Shown here: positions 1-6,536 of the stretch, in pieces
Layout: every line of letters starts with the position of its first letter
How positions within the stretch are numbered: the first letter of the stretch is position 1
NCBI RefSeq assembly: GCF_040683095.1
Contig: NZ_JBFBCI010000001.1
Location: forward strand, 186,001 to 250,000
Length of the DNA stretch: 64,000 nt
DNA from: Sphaerisporangium sp040683095
Lineage (GTDB): Bacteria; Actinomycetota; Actinomycetes; Streptosporangiales; Streptosporangiaceae
Reading direction: 5' to 3'
Made by a program: the position numbers and the translations under genes
The notes under the pieces: generated by a model
What the model was told of the DNA's origin: nothing
The model's database searches: none
What the model saw: only the letters and a program-made list of their open reading frames with translations

Positions 1-116
1 GGCGCCGGGCGGTTCTCGGCCGGTACGTGAAGCGGATCATGGTTCACCCACTCGGCCCCGGCCGCTGGCGAATGGACAACATCCCCGAAACGTCAATCGA
101 CATCATCCCCGCATAG
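1..116 (+). CDS. C-terminal end of a probable serine-type site-specific recombinase (partial)
   Basis: Only the last 37 codons are in the window; the frame is open from the left edge to a TAG at 114-116. The visible tail begins RRAVLGRYVKRIMVHP and ends in an I-D-I-I-P pattern. This resembles the extreme C-terminus of large serine recombinases, where an (R)RAVL..(V)..V.VHP segment precedes a short beta strand. The catalytic domain is outside the window, so the family call rests on that short tail and could be wrong. A strong hairpin follows directly. The position next to other mobile-element debris fits an integrase at the edge of an island. Confidence 0.4.
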   Translation, partial: RRAVLGRYVKRIMVHPLGPGRWRMDNIPETSIDIIPA

Positions 117-117
117 C

Positions 118-147
118 AGAAAGCCCCCGCCGTAGCGGGGGCTTTCT
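118..147. terminator. Rho-independent terminator
   Basis: A perfect 13-bp stem (AGAAAGCCCCCGC with its complement) encloses a 4-nt loop CGTA. T-rich flanks on the right and A-rich flanks on the left let it work in both directions. It begins two bases after the stop codon of the partial recombinase. Confidence 0.85.
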
Positions 148-154
148 GTTTGGG

Positions 155-567
155 TTAGACGAGTTGCATGGTCTGCCCAACCGGGCACATCGGCAGGCCG
201 ATGGCGATCCACTTAGCCGACGTGCGGACCTGGTAGCCGCCGCGGCGTTGCAGGGCCGTATGGGACGATCCGGGCTAATCGTTTTTCCCGTTCCGGCAAT
301 TTTCAGGTAACGCATCCAGTGCTTTTCAGCAAAGTCGGCGAGGATATGCGGGGCCGCACTTTCCGGCGGCTTCCGGGCAAATTCGAACGTTCACCTCTTG
401 TCGCGGCATGGGTTCTTCCGCTCTTCGGGTGAACGATCGGCACATCTCAGGCTTGACGCCCATCGCGGTCATGTCGCTCGGGCTCACTGTCTTCATTGAG
501 GGTGGATCGAAGATTCGCTATGCTGGCCGGACGAGAAATTACGTCAAAAGGCGAAAGCGCGAAGTAG
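155..567. other. Gene-poor stretch with a possible reverse-strand gene remnant
   Basis: No convincing intact gene is present. On the minus strand a short open stretch from about 268 down to a TAA at 155-157 reads with sensible codon use (segment RRGGYQVRTSAKWIAIG, ending TMQLV). It is cut upstream by an in-frame stop and may be the 3' stub of a lost gene that converges on the terminator at 118-147. The remainder, to 567, is AT-richer than the chromosome and presumably holds the promoter of the WbqC gene. Confidence 0.35.
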
Positions 568-1308
568 ATGAAGCGTGTTGCGATAGTGCAATCGAATTAC
601 ATTCCCTGGAAAGGGTATTTTGATCTCATTGCGCATGTCGATGAGTTCATTCTGCTCGACGATGTTCAGTACACCAATCGGGATTGGCGTAACCGAAACC
701 TGATAAAGACGGCTGCGGGCCCCAGTTGGCTCTCGATTCCAATCAGGCAAAGCAGTCGGAGTCAACTCATCAATGAATCGACCATCGTCTACCCAGCCTG
801 GAACGTAAAGCACTGGAGCACACTCATGCACGCATACCGAAGGGCCCCCTATTTCGATGAAAATGCCGCAGTCCTGGAGAAGATGTACCTGGAATGTGAA
901 ACAAGCAACCTATCCGAAATCAACAGGCATTTCCTCGAAGGAATCTGCTCTATCCTTGACATTCACACCAATCTGCGTCCGTCCGCCGACTACGGCGCGA
1001 CAGGATCGAAAACCGAACGCCTTCTCGACCTGTGCCAGAAATCGGGCGCAACGCAATATGTCAGCGGACCGGCGGCTCGTGTCTACCTTGACGAGTCACT
1101 CTTCCGGAACGCAGGAATCGACGTCCTGTGGTTCAACTATGAAGGGTATCGCGAATATCCACAACTCCATCCTCCCTTCCATCATCACGTGAGTGTTGTC
1201 GATCTCATTTTCAATACGGGGCCAAACGCCAAGGAGTATCTGAAGGTCGCCACGCCCGGAACCGAAACCGTCGAAGTATCGTTGGACCTGCGGGCATCCA
1301 GTACGTGA
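568..1308 (+). CDS. WbqC family protein
   Basis: The 246-residue product matches the WbqC family along its length. The N-terminus has the hallmark QSNYIPWKGYF (residues 8-18), followed by a conserved aspartate- and asparagine-rich LLDDVQYTNRDWRNRN segment. WbqC-like proteins occur in O-antigen and glycosylated natural-product clusters; their exact reaction is not settled. GC content is visibly far lower than in the chromosome to the right, pointing to recent transfer. A GTG at 1305 overlaps the stop and opens a 64-codon frame to 1499 that I do not recognise. The next recognisable gene encodes a formyltransferase, suggesting a shared sugar-modification job, but the other sugar-pathway genes are missing. 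Confidence 0.85.
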   Translation: MKRVAIVQSNYIPWKGYFDLIAHVDEFILLDDVQYTNRDWRNRNLIKTAAGPSWLSIPIRQSSRSQLINESTIVYPAWNVKHWSTLMHAYRRAPYFDENAAVLEKMYLECETSNLSEINRHFLEGICSILDIHTNLRPSADYGATGSKTERLLDLCQKSGATQYVSGPAARVYLDESLFRNAGIDVLWFNYEGYREYPQLHPPFHHHVSVVDLIFNTGPNAKEYLKVATPGTETVEVSLDLRASST

Positions 1309-1551
1309 GTACCTGCCCAGACAGCATGCCGCCGGCCACTTACCACAGAGCAGGCATGGCTGTTCGCCATGCGGATAAGCAATGGATCCGATCGCGGGAG
1401 TTGATGGCGGCGTGGTCGCCGGTTCGACGAGTACGTCGGGCACGATCTGCTGTCCAGTCGCGGCAGGCGGCCAAGCGTATCGGCGCGATGGCGATATAGG
1501 AGAACGGCAAGCGGCCCCACAGCTGAAAACCACATCTCGAGGGAGAAAAGC

Positions 1552-2316
1552 ATGCGGATTGTCCTGTTCTGTAATGATCGGACCGGTCTTGAGATCGCAA
1601 CTTGGCTGCGTGGCAGGCCTGATGCCGAGATCGCCGCCGTCGTCCTCAACGCTCCCGGGCAGCAGCGTCGAGCCGACGAAATCAGGGACCTGTTCCCCGA
1701 CCTGGAGCGAGCAGGGCTGGTGCTCACCGGGGACATCCTCAAGAAGGAGGAGACACCTCGTCGTATCGCAGGACTTGGCGCGGAGATGGGGATCTCCCTG
1801 TACTTCGCGCACATATTCACATCGCGGCTCATCAACGCGTTTCCGCGTGGGATCGTCAACCTGCATCCCTCCCTGCTTCCCTACAACCGGGGGCGGCGGA
1901 CGGCGATCTGGTCGATTATCGATGGCACGCCGGCCGGTGCGACGTTGCACATGGTCGACCAAGGAGTCGACACGGGTCCGCTGCTCTCGCAGGAGGAGGT
2001 TCCTGTCCACCCGTACGACACAGGCGGTTCGCTCTATCGAAAAGTAGAGGACGCTGCCGTCGAACTGTTCCGGCGCTCGTGGCCGCTGCTGTGCGCGAAT
2101 TCGCTCATACCGAAAGAGCAGGATCATGACAAAGCCACTGAACACACGACCAGTGAGTTCGAGGAAATCGGGTACCTTGACCCGGACCAGTTCATGACGG
2201 TCGGGCAAATGGTGGACATCATCCGGGGCCGGTGCTTCAACCGAGACAACTGCGTGCGACTCCGCACACTCGACGGCACCACGATCCGCCTCTTTCTCGA
2301 GCCGATTCCTGAGTGA
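1552..2316 (+). CDS. Formyltransferase family protein (sugar-N-formyltransferase-like)
   Basis: This 254-residue protein has the formyl_trans_N fold signature NLHPSLLPYNRG (residues 103-114). The Asn103, His105 and Asp140 (in DQGVDTGPLL) set matches the catalytic triad of methionyl-tRNA formyltransferase and sugar-amine formyltransferases, which use N10-formyltetrahydrofolate. It lacks the full C-terminal OB-fold domain of Fmt, so a role in tRNA formylation is unlikely. N-formylation of an amino sugar or a related small molecule is the better guess. A GAGGGAG ribosome-binding site precedes the ATG. It lies in the same direction as the WbqC gene, 243 bases downstream. Confidence 0.8.
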   Translation: MRIVLFCNDRTGLEIATWLRGRPDAEIAAVVLNAPGQQRRADEIRDLFPDLERAGLVLTGDILKKEETPRRIAGLGAEMGISLYFAHIFTSRLINAFPRGIVNLHPSLLPYNRGRRTAIWSIIDGTPAGATLHMVDQGVDTGPLLSQEEVPVHPYDTGGSLYRKVEDAAVELFRRSWPLLCANSLIPKEQDHDKATEHTTSEFEEIGYLDPDQFMTVGQMVDIIRGRCFNRDNCVRLRTLDGTTIRLFLEPIPE

Positions 2317-2418
2317 CTCCCGGTCGGGGTGCGCGCGGACGTGGCCTGGCCGGGGATCCCCGCCTCCGCGCAGCGGTCCCGCCTGTGATCGCGGCCCTGC
2401 GGGCGGCGTGGTGCAGCA

Positions 2419-2600
2419 TTGACGCGCTCCCTGGCCTGAAGGCCAGGGATTCAGCCCGTGCCGCGCGTTCACGCGGCACCTCTGAGGCTTCCTGCTTCGC
2501 CGACCCGCGCCACCTCAAGCGGTGGTCTTACCGGGTCTCCACAGGCGTTCAGTCTGTCCGCCCGTCCGGCGGCCAGGATGTTGATCGCGGCGTTGAGTGG
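2419..2600 (-). mobile_element. IS200/IS605-family remnant: 3' end of tnpB with right-end hairpin
   Basis: Read on the minus strand, the last 40 or so codons of a TnpB protein are visible: LNAAINILAAGRADRLNACG then PVRPPLEVARVGEAG, ending at a stop at 2469-2471. This is the C-terminal (N-A-A-x-N-I-L-A) block that follows the zinc ribbon in TnpB. Downstream is a perfect 9-bp hairpin with TTCA loop (2428-2449) followed by GTCAA. This is the usual right end of the family and the region that forms the guide (omega) RNA scaffold. Everything upstream of the C-terminal block, including the catalytic RuvC residues and tnpA, is missing, so it is inert. Confidence 0.8.
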
Positions 2601-2875
2601 GGCGCAGAGCGCCTAGGGACGCCGTAGCCAGTGTTACAGCCTTTCCCTCCTTCCTCGCGCGCCGGGCACGACAGTGACGACCTGAGGGCCTTCCACAGGC
2701 ATCAGGAGCACAGCAGCAGGCACCAGCAGCGGATGCGCGTCCAACGACGGATGCGGACGCCGTCTCAGTTTCCGTCTCAGTTCAGCTCTGTTCAACGGGG
2801 TTCAGCACAGTACAGTGGCACCCCGTATGACCTGGTCAGGCCCGGTTTGCTCTACGCTGTATAGAGATCAACAGA
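2601..2875. other. Intergenic stretch left of the tRNA-Ser scar
   Basis: No gene is supported here. It holds short repeated motifs (GTCTCAGTT twice at 2762-2782, and TTCAG/GTTCA-type repeats to about 2815) directly left of the tRNA fragment. This layout is typical of integrase arm-binding sites beside an attachment site. Confidence 0.5.
2762..2782. repeat. Paired GTCTCAGTT repeats (left arm)
   Basis: Two copies of GTCTCAGTT(T), at 2762-2771 and 2774-2782, lie about 95 bases left of the tRNA-Ser fragment. The same unit is again paired on the right at 2997-3018. Symmetric pairs around a tRNA core are what tyrosine-integrase arm sites look like; that role is inferred. Confidence 0.6.
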
Positions 2876-2930
2876 CTTGGAAAGCGTGTTGGGGGCAACC
2901 CCTCAGGAGTTCGAATCTCCTATCCTCCGC
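2876..2930 (+). pseudogene. 3' portion of tRNA-Ser(GGA), attachment-site scar
   Basis: The sequence reproduces a class II tRNA-Ser from the anticodon onward: CTTGGAAAGCG (anticodon GGA), a long variable arm closed by GGGG/CCCC, a T arm with GTTCGAAT, and the acceptor strand ATCCTCC plus discriminator G. The 5' acceptor strand, D arm and half of the anticodon stem are absent, so it cannot fold or function. Such 3' fragments are left where an element integrates into a tRNA gene, the intact copy lying at the other end of the element, here presumably left of the window. Confidence 0.85.
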
Positions 2931-3000
2931 GCTTGGTTGAGCAGCAAGAACACGAAGGCCCCGGACCGATCCAGCCGGGGCCTTCGTGCTGTCCGGGTCT
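2924..3000. repeat. Direct repeat, copy 1 (tRNA-Ser 3' end plus downstream terminator)
   Basis: This 77-base segment is repeated at 3910-3986 with about five mismatches and no gaps. It starts with the last bases of the tRNA acceptor strand (CCTCCGC) and runs through the tRNA terminator. The two copies bracket about 0.9 kb of unrelated DNA. Confidence 0.9.
2951..2988 (+). terminator. Terminator of the tRNA-Ser locus
   Basis: A 14-bp perfect stem CACGAAGGCCCCGG pairs with its complement around a 10-nt loop, directly behind the tRNA 3' end. Confidence 0.85.
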
Positions 3001-3018
3001 CAGTTTGGGTCTCAGTTT
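2997..3018. repeat. Paired GTCTCAGTTT repeats (right arm)
   Basis: Two tandem copies at 2997-3006 and 3009-3018 separated by GG. They match the pair at 2762-2782 and lie on the other side of the tRNA fragment. Confidence 0.6.
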
Positions 3019-3168
3019 CCTTCTGCGGACCCTCGCCGGCGTCGTGCGTCTCCCCCGCGTCGGCCTGCCAGAGAAGCACTTCCATTCGCGGGGTTGCGTC
3101 CGCAAGGTATCCGTAACCTCTGCGGCAGTCCCTCCTTCCCGTTCCGCCACCTTCCCGTGGTGACAGCG

Positions 3169-3186
3169 AGTAGCAATAATGCTACT
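3169..3186. promoter_or_regulatory. Perfect inverted repeat upstream of the secreted beta-trefoil gene
   Basis: AGTAGCA and TGCTACT form a 7-bp perfect inverted repeat around ATAA, about 100 bases upstream of the next start codon. It is AT-rich in a GC-rich setting, as an operator would be. The cognate regulator is unknown. Confidence 0.5.
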
Positions 3187-3287
3187 GAGCGTAGAGAGCC
3201 TGTTGAGATCCACTCAGGCCACGCTCCCCGCGCCCGCGGCCACCGAACGCCCCGGGCGCCATGTCCCCCCACCGGAAGGAATTCACC

Positions 3288-3893
3288 ATGTCCTCCATCA
3301 GCGCACGCGCCGCCGCAATCACAGGGAGAGGTGGCATGCGAGAGAGCTACCAGAACCGCCCCTGCGGGCGCGGCCTGGCAAAGATGGCCGTGGCCGTGGT
3401 CCTGCTGTTCAGCTCTTGGGCGATGATCGGCCTGGCCGGCACGGCCACCGCCGACAGCGCCCAGGGCCCGACCGACGAGCCCGGCGTCTACCGGATCCTC
3501 AACCTGGAGTCCGGCACTTCGCTGCGGACCTACACCCCAGGCAGGCCGATCTTCGTCGCCAGCACCCGGGAGCACCCGGGCCCGTTCGAACTCTGGGAGA
3601 TCACCCGGACCCAGGGCGGCTTCACGATCAAGAACGTCGGCCTCAGCGATCGCGGGCCCGCAGCCTACGCCTCGGCACGGCAGACCGGAGAGGGCGAGCC
3701 GGTCATCGCCGGCGGCGAGCCGACGACCTGGTCCATCGAGCCGGCCGGCGACGACACCTACGTCATCAAGGCGCCGAACGAGGACCTGCTCTGGAACGCC
3801 GAGCCCCCGGTGATCCCGCGGGGCGATGTGAGGCTACGCGGCGCGGACGGATCCGAAACCCAGCGCTGGAGGTTCGAACCCGTGAACGACTAA
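3288..3893 (+). CDS. Secreted beta-trefoil-like protein (possible protease inhibitor I66-like)
   Basis: The 201-residue product has a long N-terminal region with a signal peptide (hydrophobic MAVAVVLLFSSWAMIGLAG, cleavage near TATADS). About 140 residues follow with a repeating pattern: GVYRILNLESGT, FELWEITRTQGGFTIKNV, TWSIEPAGDDTYVIKAP and RWRFEPVND. The W-x-I-x-P/xx-GG-F/Y-x-I-K motif in three turns suggests a beta-trefoil, as in ricin-B lectins and I66 serine-protease inhibitors; function is not proven. AAGGA at 3276-3280 supports the ATG at 3288; a second ATG at 3336 with its own GGGAGAGG is an alternative giving a normal-length signal peptide. The gene is the only cargo between the two 77-base direct repeats. 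Confidence 0.6.
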   Translation: MSSISARAAAITGRGGMRESYQNRPCGRGLAKMAVAVVLLFSSWAMIGLAGTATADSAQGPTDEPGVYRILNLESGTSLRTYTPGRPIFVASTREHPGPFELWEITRTQGGFTIKNVGLSDRGPAAYASARQTGEGEPVIAGGEPTTWSIEPAGDDTYVIKAPNEDLLWNAEPPVIPRGDVRLRGADGSETQRWRFEPVND

Positions 3894-3909
3894 GACGAAC
3901 CCTGCGGGG

Positions 3910-3986
3910 CCTCCGCGCTTGGTTGAGCAGCACGAACACGAAGGGCCCGGACCGATCCAGCCGGGCCCTTCGCCCTGTCCGGGTCT
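3910..3986. repeat. Direct repeat, copy 2
   Basis: Second copy of 2924-3000, starting at CCTCCGC. Two of the mismatches fall on opposite sides of the terminator stem and compensate each other (GGCCCC with GGGGCC becomes GGGCCC with GGGCCC). The hairpin has therefore been maintained by selection rather than being a recent copy. Confidence 0.9.
3939..3972 (+). terminator. Terminator in the second repeat copy
   Basis: CGAAGGGCCCGG pairs with CCGGGCCCTTCG around the same loop as in copy 1. It now lies just after the secreted-protein gene and can end its transcript. Confidence 0.75.
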
Positions 3987-4004
3987 TGGTGGGGCTTCCC
4001 CGGC

Positions 4005-4409
4005 TCAGCGAATGACGCGGAACCAGAGGTTCGTCACCGTCGGGGCGCCACTGAGGCTGAGGCGGTCCAGCGTGACGTTCGTGCGCCCGGGTGGGCATCC
4101 CCGCCGAACGGCTTGCCCTCTCCGGGCCTCCCCTTGACGCCGCGCCCGGCCGTCCAGGGCGTCGAGGCAGGCGTTGGTCGCGATGCGGTACAGCCAGGCC
4201 CGGACGGTCGACCGTCCCTCGAACGCGCCGAGGTTCTTCCAGGCGCGCAGGAACGTCTCCTGGACCAGGTCCTCGGCCTCGTCCAGCGATCCGAGCATCC
4301 GGTAGCAGTGGACCGGCAACTCGCCGCGATGACGCTCAACGAGTACCTCGAAGGCCGGTTCGTCCCCCGCCCGCGCCGCGTCCGCCTTGTCGTCCTCCGT
4401 GCCCGACAA
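4005..4409 (-). pseudogene. Truncated ECF sigma factor (region 2 only)
   Basis: The first 90 codons encode a clear sigma-70 region 2: FEVLVERHRGELPVHCYRML, then DEAEDLVQETFLRAWKNL and TVRAWLYRIATNACLDALDG. After GRARR the frame runs into Arg/Gly-rich sequence and a short unrelated tail, with no region 4 helix-turn-helix. At 134 residues it is far short of the 170-300 residues expected. An internal deletion is the simplest explanation. No anti-sigma gene is adjacent. The product could not recognise a -35 element, so it is probably dead. It abuts the second direct repeat, so loss of its 3' half may date from that rearrangement. Confidence 0.75.
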
Positions 4410-4454
4410 TTCCCCGCCTTCCCGCGTCCCGACCGGCCCTCCTACGTTACGGCG

Positions 4455-4832
4455 TCAGGAGCGCGAGTGGTTTGTGTGCTTATGAGGCTTTCGATGTTTG
4501 GCGGAGTGCGCCTTGCGTGCGTGCCGGGGTTCGGGTTCGGACGGCGTCAGGTGGTCGGGCGCCTGGAGGAGCACCGGGATGGAGTGGCGGCGCAGCAAGG
4601 AGGGCGGTGACGGGCCGGCGTTCCGTATGGAGTACGGGAAAGGCGGCGCGGCCGGCGGGCACGAGGAGCGCAGGCCGAGGGCCAGCCCGAAGCCGGCGGC
4701 GAGGGCGACGACGAGACCGGCCGCGTACGGGCCCTGGGTGACGAGCCTCGCGCGCAGCCACGCGCCCGTCGGCATGACCGGGAGGCTCCGGTAGAAGTAC
4801 GCGGGCGGTGGCACGTCGCTGGGCGTACTCAA
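4455..4832 (-). CDS. Small single-span membrane protein, unknown function
   Basis: I do not recognise the family. A TTG start at 4832 is favoured because GGAGG sits five bases upstream; a GTG at 4838 overlaps that site. The 125-residue product has one membrane segment (PYAAGLVVALAAGFGLALGL) near residue 45, then a Pro/Ser-rich stretch and a very basic His/Lys/Arg tail (ARKAHSAKHRKPHKHTNHS). The basic tail resembles in style the His/Lys-rich protein at 7465-7767. The gene is divergent from the zinc metallopeptidase. Confidence 0.5.
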   Translation of the reverse strand: MSTPSDVPPPAYFYRSLPVMPTGAWLRARLVTQGPYAAGLVVALAAGFGLALGLRSSCPPAAPPFPYSIRNAGPSPPSLLRRHSIPVLLQAPDHLTPSEPEPRHARKAHSAKHRKPHKHTNHSRS

Positions 4833-5119
4833 GGTCACCTCCGTCCGGGGTGGTCGGCTGCGCGCCACGGTAATCAGCACTTCAGCGGCACCCGTGGATA
4901 CCACGCCCCGATTGGCCCGATCCCGGCCGAGCGTTGGCACACGGCGGTGACGGTCTTGAGGGAACGTTTTCCCGAATGGCCCACCGCGGGTACGTTTCCA
5001 GCCGCGCCCGTGCAACGGGCCTATCCGGCCGTTCACCTCGGTCATGCATGATCGTTTCACCCAGGGGAACTAGCAGGGTTGGATAAGACCCCCAAAACAG
5101 AAGAAAAGGGAATCAGCCG
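4833..5119. other. Divergent promoter region
   Basis: About 290 bases separate the small membrane protein from the metallopeptidase. No open gene or clear RNA element is visible. The last 60 bases are AT-rich (GGATAAGACCCCCAAAACAGAAGAAAA), including a purine-rich run before the metallopeptidase start. Confidence 0.4.
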
Positions 5120-6001
5120 ATGGACTTCCGGGACGATGTCGACCTAGACGCCTCTCAGGTCGAGAACCGCGGAGGCGGCGGTGGAATCGGCGGTGGCGGG
5201 CTCGCCATCGGCGGCGGCGCGGTGGGCGTCATCGCCCTCCTCGTCGCGCTCATATTCGGGATCAATCCGGGCGACATCATGGGCAGGAACGGCGGCGGTG
5301 ACACGGCCGCGCAGCCGTCCTCCGACCTCTCCGGCCAGTGCCGGAAGGGCTCGGACGCCGACCAGTCGGAGGACTGCCGCGTCGTCGGCGTGGTCAACAG
5401 CATCCAGGCCTACTGGAAGGTCGCCTTCGCCCAGCGGGGCAAGGAGTCGTACACCAAGGCCCGCACCGTGCTGTTCTCCCAGGCCGTGAGCACGGGCTGC
5501 GGGCAGGCGACCTCGCAGGTGGGGCCGTTCTACTGCCCGGGCGACAAGCGCGTCTACCTGGACCTGACGTTCTTCGACGAGCTGCAGAGCAAGTTCGGCG
5601 CCAGCGGCGGCCCGTTCGCGCAGGCGTACGTGATCGCCCACGAGTACGGCCACCACGTGCAGGACCTGCTGGGCACCATGGACCGCGTCCGCGGCGACCG
5701 CCAGGGTGCCGAGAGCGCGTCCGTACGACTGGAGCTCCAGGCGGACTGTTACGCGGGCGTCTGGGCGAAGAACGCGGTGGACACCGGCTTCTACGAGAAG
5801 CCCTTCACCGGCACCGACATCAAGGAGGCGCTCGACGCCGCGGCGGCCGTCGGCGACGACCGGATCCAGGAGAAGGCCCAGGGCCGGGTCGATCCCGAAG
5901 CCTTCACGCACGGGACGGCGGCGCAGCGCACCAAGTGGTTCAGCACCGGCTACAAGACCGGTGAACCGGCTCGGTGCGACACCTTCTCCGGCCGCATCTA
6001 G
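5120..6001 (+). CDS. Membrane-anchored neutral zinc metallopeptidase (YpfJ/PF04228 family)
   Basis: 293 residues. A short acidic cytoplasmic N-terminus and a Gly-rich linker lead to one membrane segment at about residues 33-47 (GAVGVIALLVALIFG). The peptidase domain follows, with HEYGHH at residues 174-179 giving the HExxH zinc site, and a downstream ELQADCYAGVW block carrying the third ligand glutamate, as is usual for the family. Two cysteine pairs outside the membrane probably form disulfides. The physiological substrate is unknown. The gene appears monocistronic, with GGGAAT upstream of the ATG as a weak ribosome-binding site. It is widely conserved in Actinobacteria, so it marks core chromosome inside the accessory region. 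Confidence 0.9.
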   Translation: MDFRDDVDLDASQVENRGGGGGIGGGGLAIGGGAVGVIALLVALIFGINPGDIMGRNGGGDTAAQPSSDLSGQCRKGSDADQSEDCRVVGVVNSIQAYWKVAFAQRGKESYTKARTVLFSQAVSTGCGQATSQVGPFYCPGDKRVYLDLTFFDELQSKFGASGGPFAQAYVIAHEYGHHVQDLLGTMDRVRGDRQGAESASVRLELQADCYAGVWAKNAVDTGFYEKPFTGTDIKEALDAAAAVGDDRIQEKAQGRVDPEAFTHGTAAQRTKWFSTGYKTGEPARCDTFSGRI

Positions 6002-6070
6002 GCGCTTCCGCACATCAGCGCCAGGGCACTGAAGCAGGCGGAACCTGAAAACTCTCTTAAACTCGGTAGG

Positions 6071-6421
6071 GTGATCTTCAAGTCAGTCGGTGACAGACGT
6101 CCGTACCCCGAGCACGGCCTATCCCACCGCGAGTGGGCGCGCATCCCGCCTCGCCAGGTCAGGCTCGATTCCTTGATCACAACCAAGGCGGTACTGGACC
6201 TGCACTCCCTGCTCGCCAAGGACTCCACGTTCTACGGCGATCTCTTCCCCCACGTCATCCAGTGGCAGGGCGAGTACTACCTCGAGGACGGCCTGCACCG
6301 CGCGTTGCGGGCGGCGCTCCACCAGCGGTCGGTCCTCCACGCCCGCGTGCTCGACGTCGACGACTCCAAGATCCCGGGCGCCCCTCAGGCCGCCCGGGAA
6401 GCAGAGCCCCCGACGTCTTAG
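6071..6421 (+). CDS. Conserved actinobacterial protein, about 116 aa, ParB-N-like
   Basis: A GTG start gives 116 residues. The order PYPEHG, REWARIPPRQVRLDSLITTK, LDLHSLLAKDSTFYGDLFPH, then WQGEYYLEDGLHRALRAAL is well conserved in actinomycetes. The DGLHRALRAAL turn is reminiscent of the ParB/Srx (D-G-x-H-R) phosphate-binding loop, so a nucleotide-binding or regulatory role is conceivable. Homologues are sometimes labelled as VapB-type antitoxins, but no toxin gene is next to it here, so I leave the function open. Confidence 0.7.
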   Translation: MIFKSVGDRRPYPEHGLSHREWARIPPRQVRLDSLITTKAVLDLHSLLAKDSTFYGDLFPHVIQWQGEYYLEDGLHRALRAALHQRSVLHARVLDVDDSKIPGAPQAAREAEPPTS

Positions 6422-6536
6422 GTAAAACACTTCCCGTACGGGCCGTCCACCGCCCGCCGTGTTCCTAAGCTGCGGACCGTCGCAGGGGCGACACGGCTCA
6501 CAGGCCGCGGGAACGCACGCGTCGGACGGTTATCGA

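Noticed and set aside
1096..2472. 458-codon minus-strand frame over the WbqC/formyltransferase genes
   Set aside because: Antisense to two genes with strong family motifs; the predicted protein has no domain.
2876..2930. Functional tRNA-Ser(GGA)
   Set aside because: The 5' acceptor strand, D arm and half of the anticodon stem are missing, so no cloverleaf can form.
6071..6421. VapB-type antitoxin
   Set aside because: Some homologues carry that label, but no toxin gene is adjacent and the sequence resembles a ParB-N-like turn instead; left as a conserved protein.
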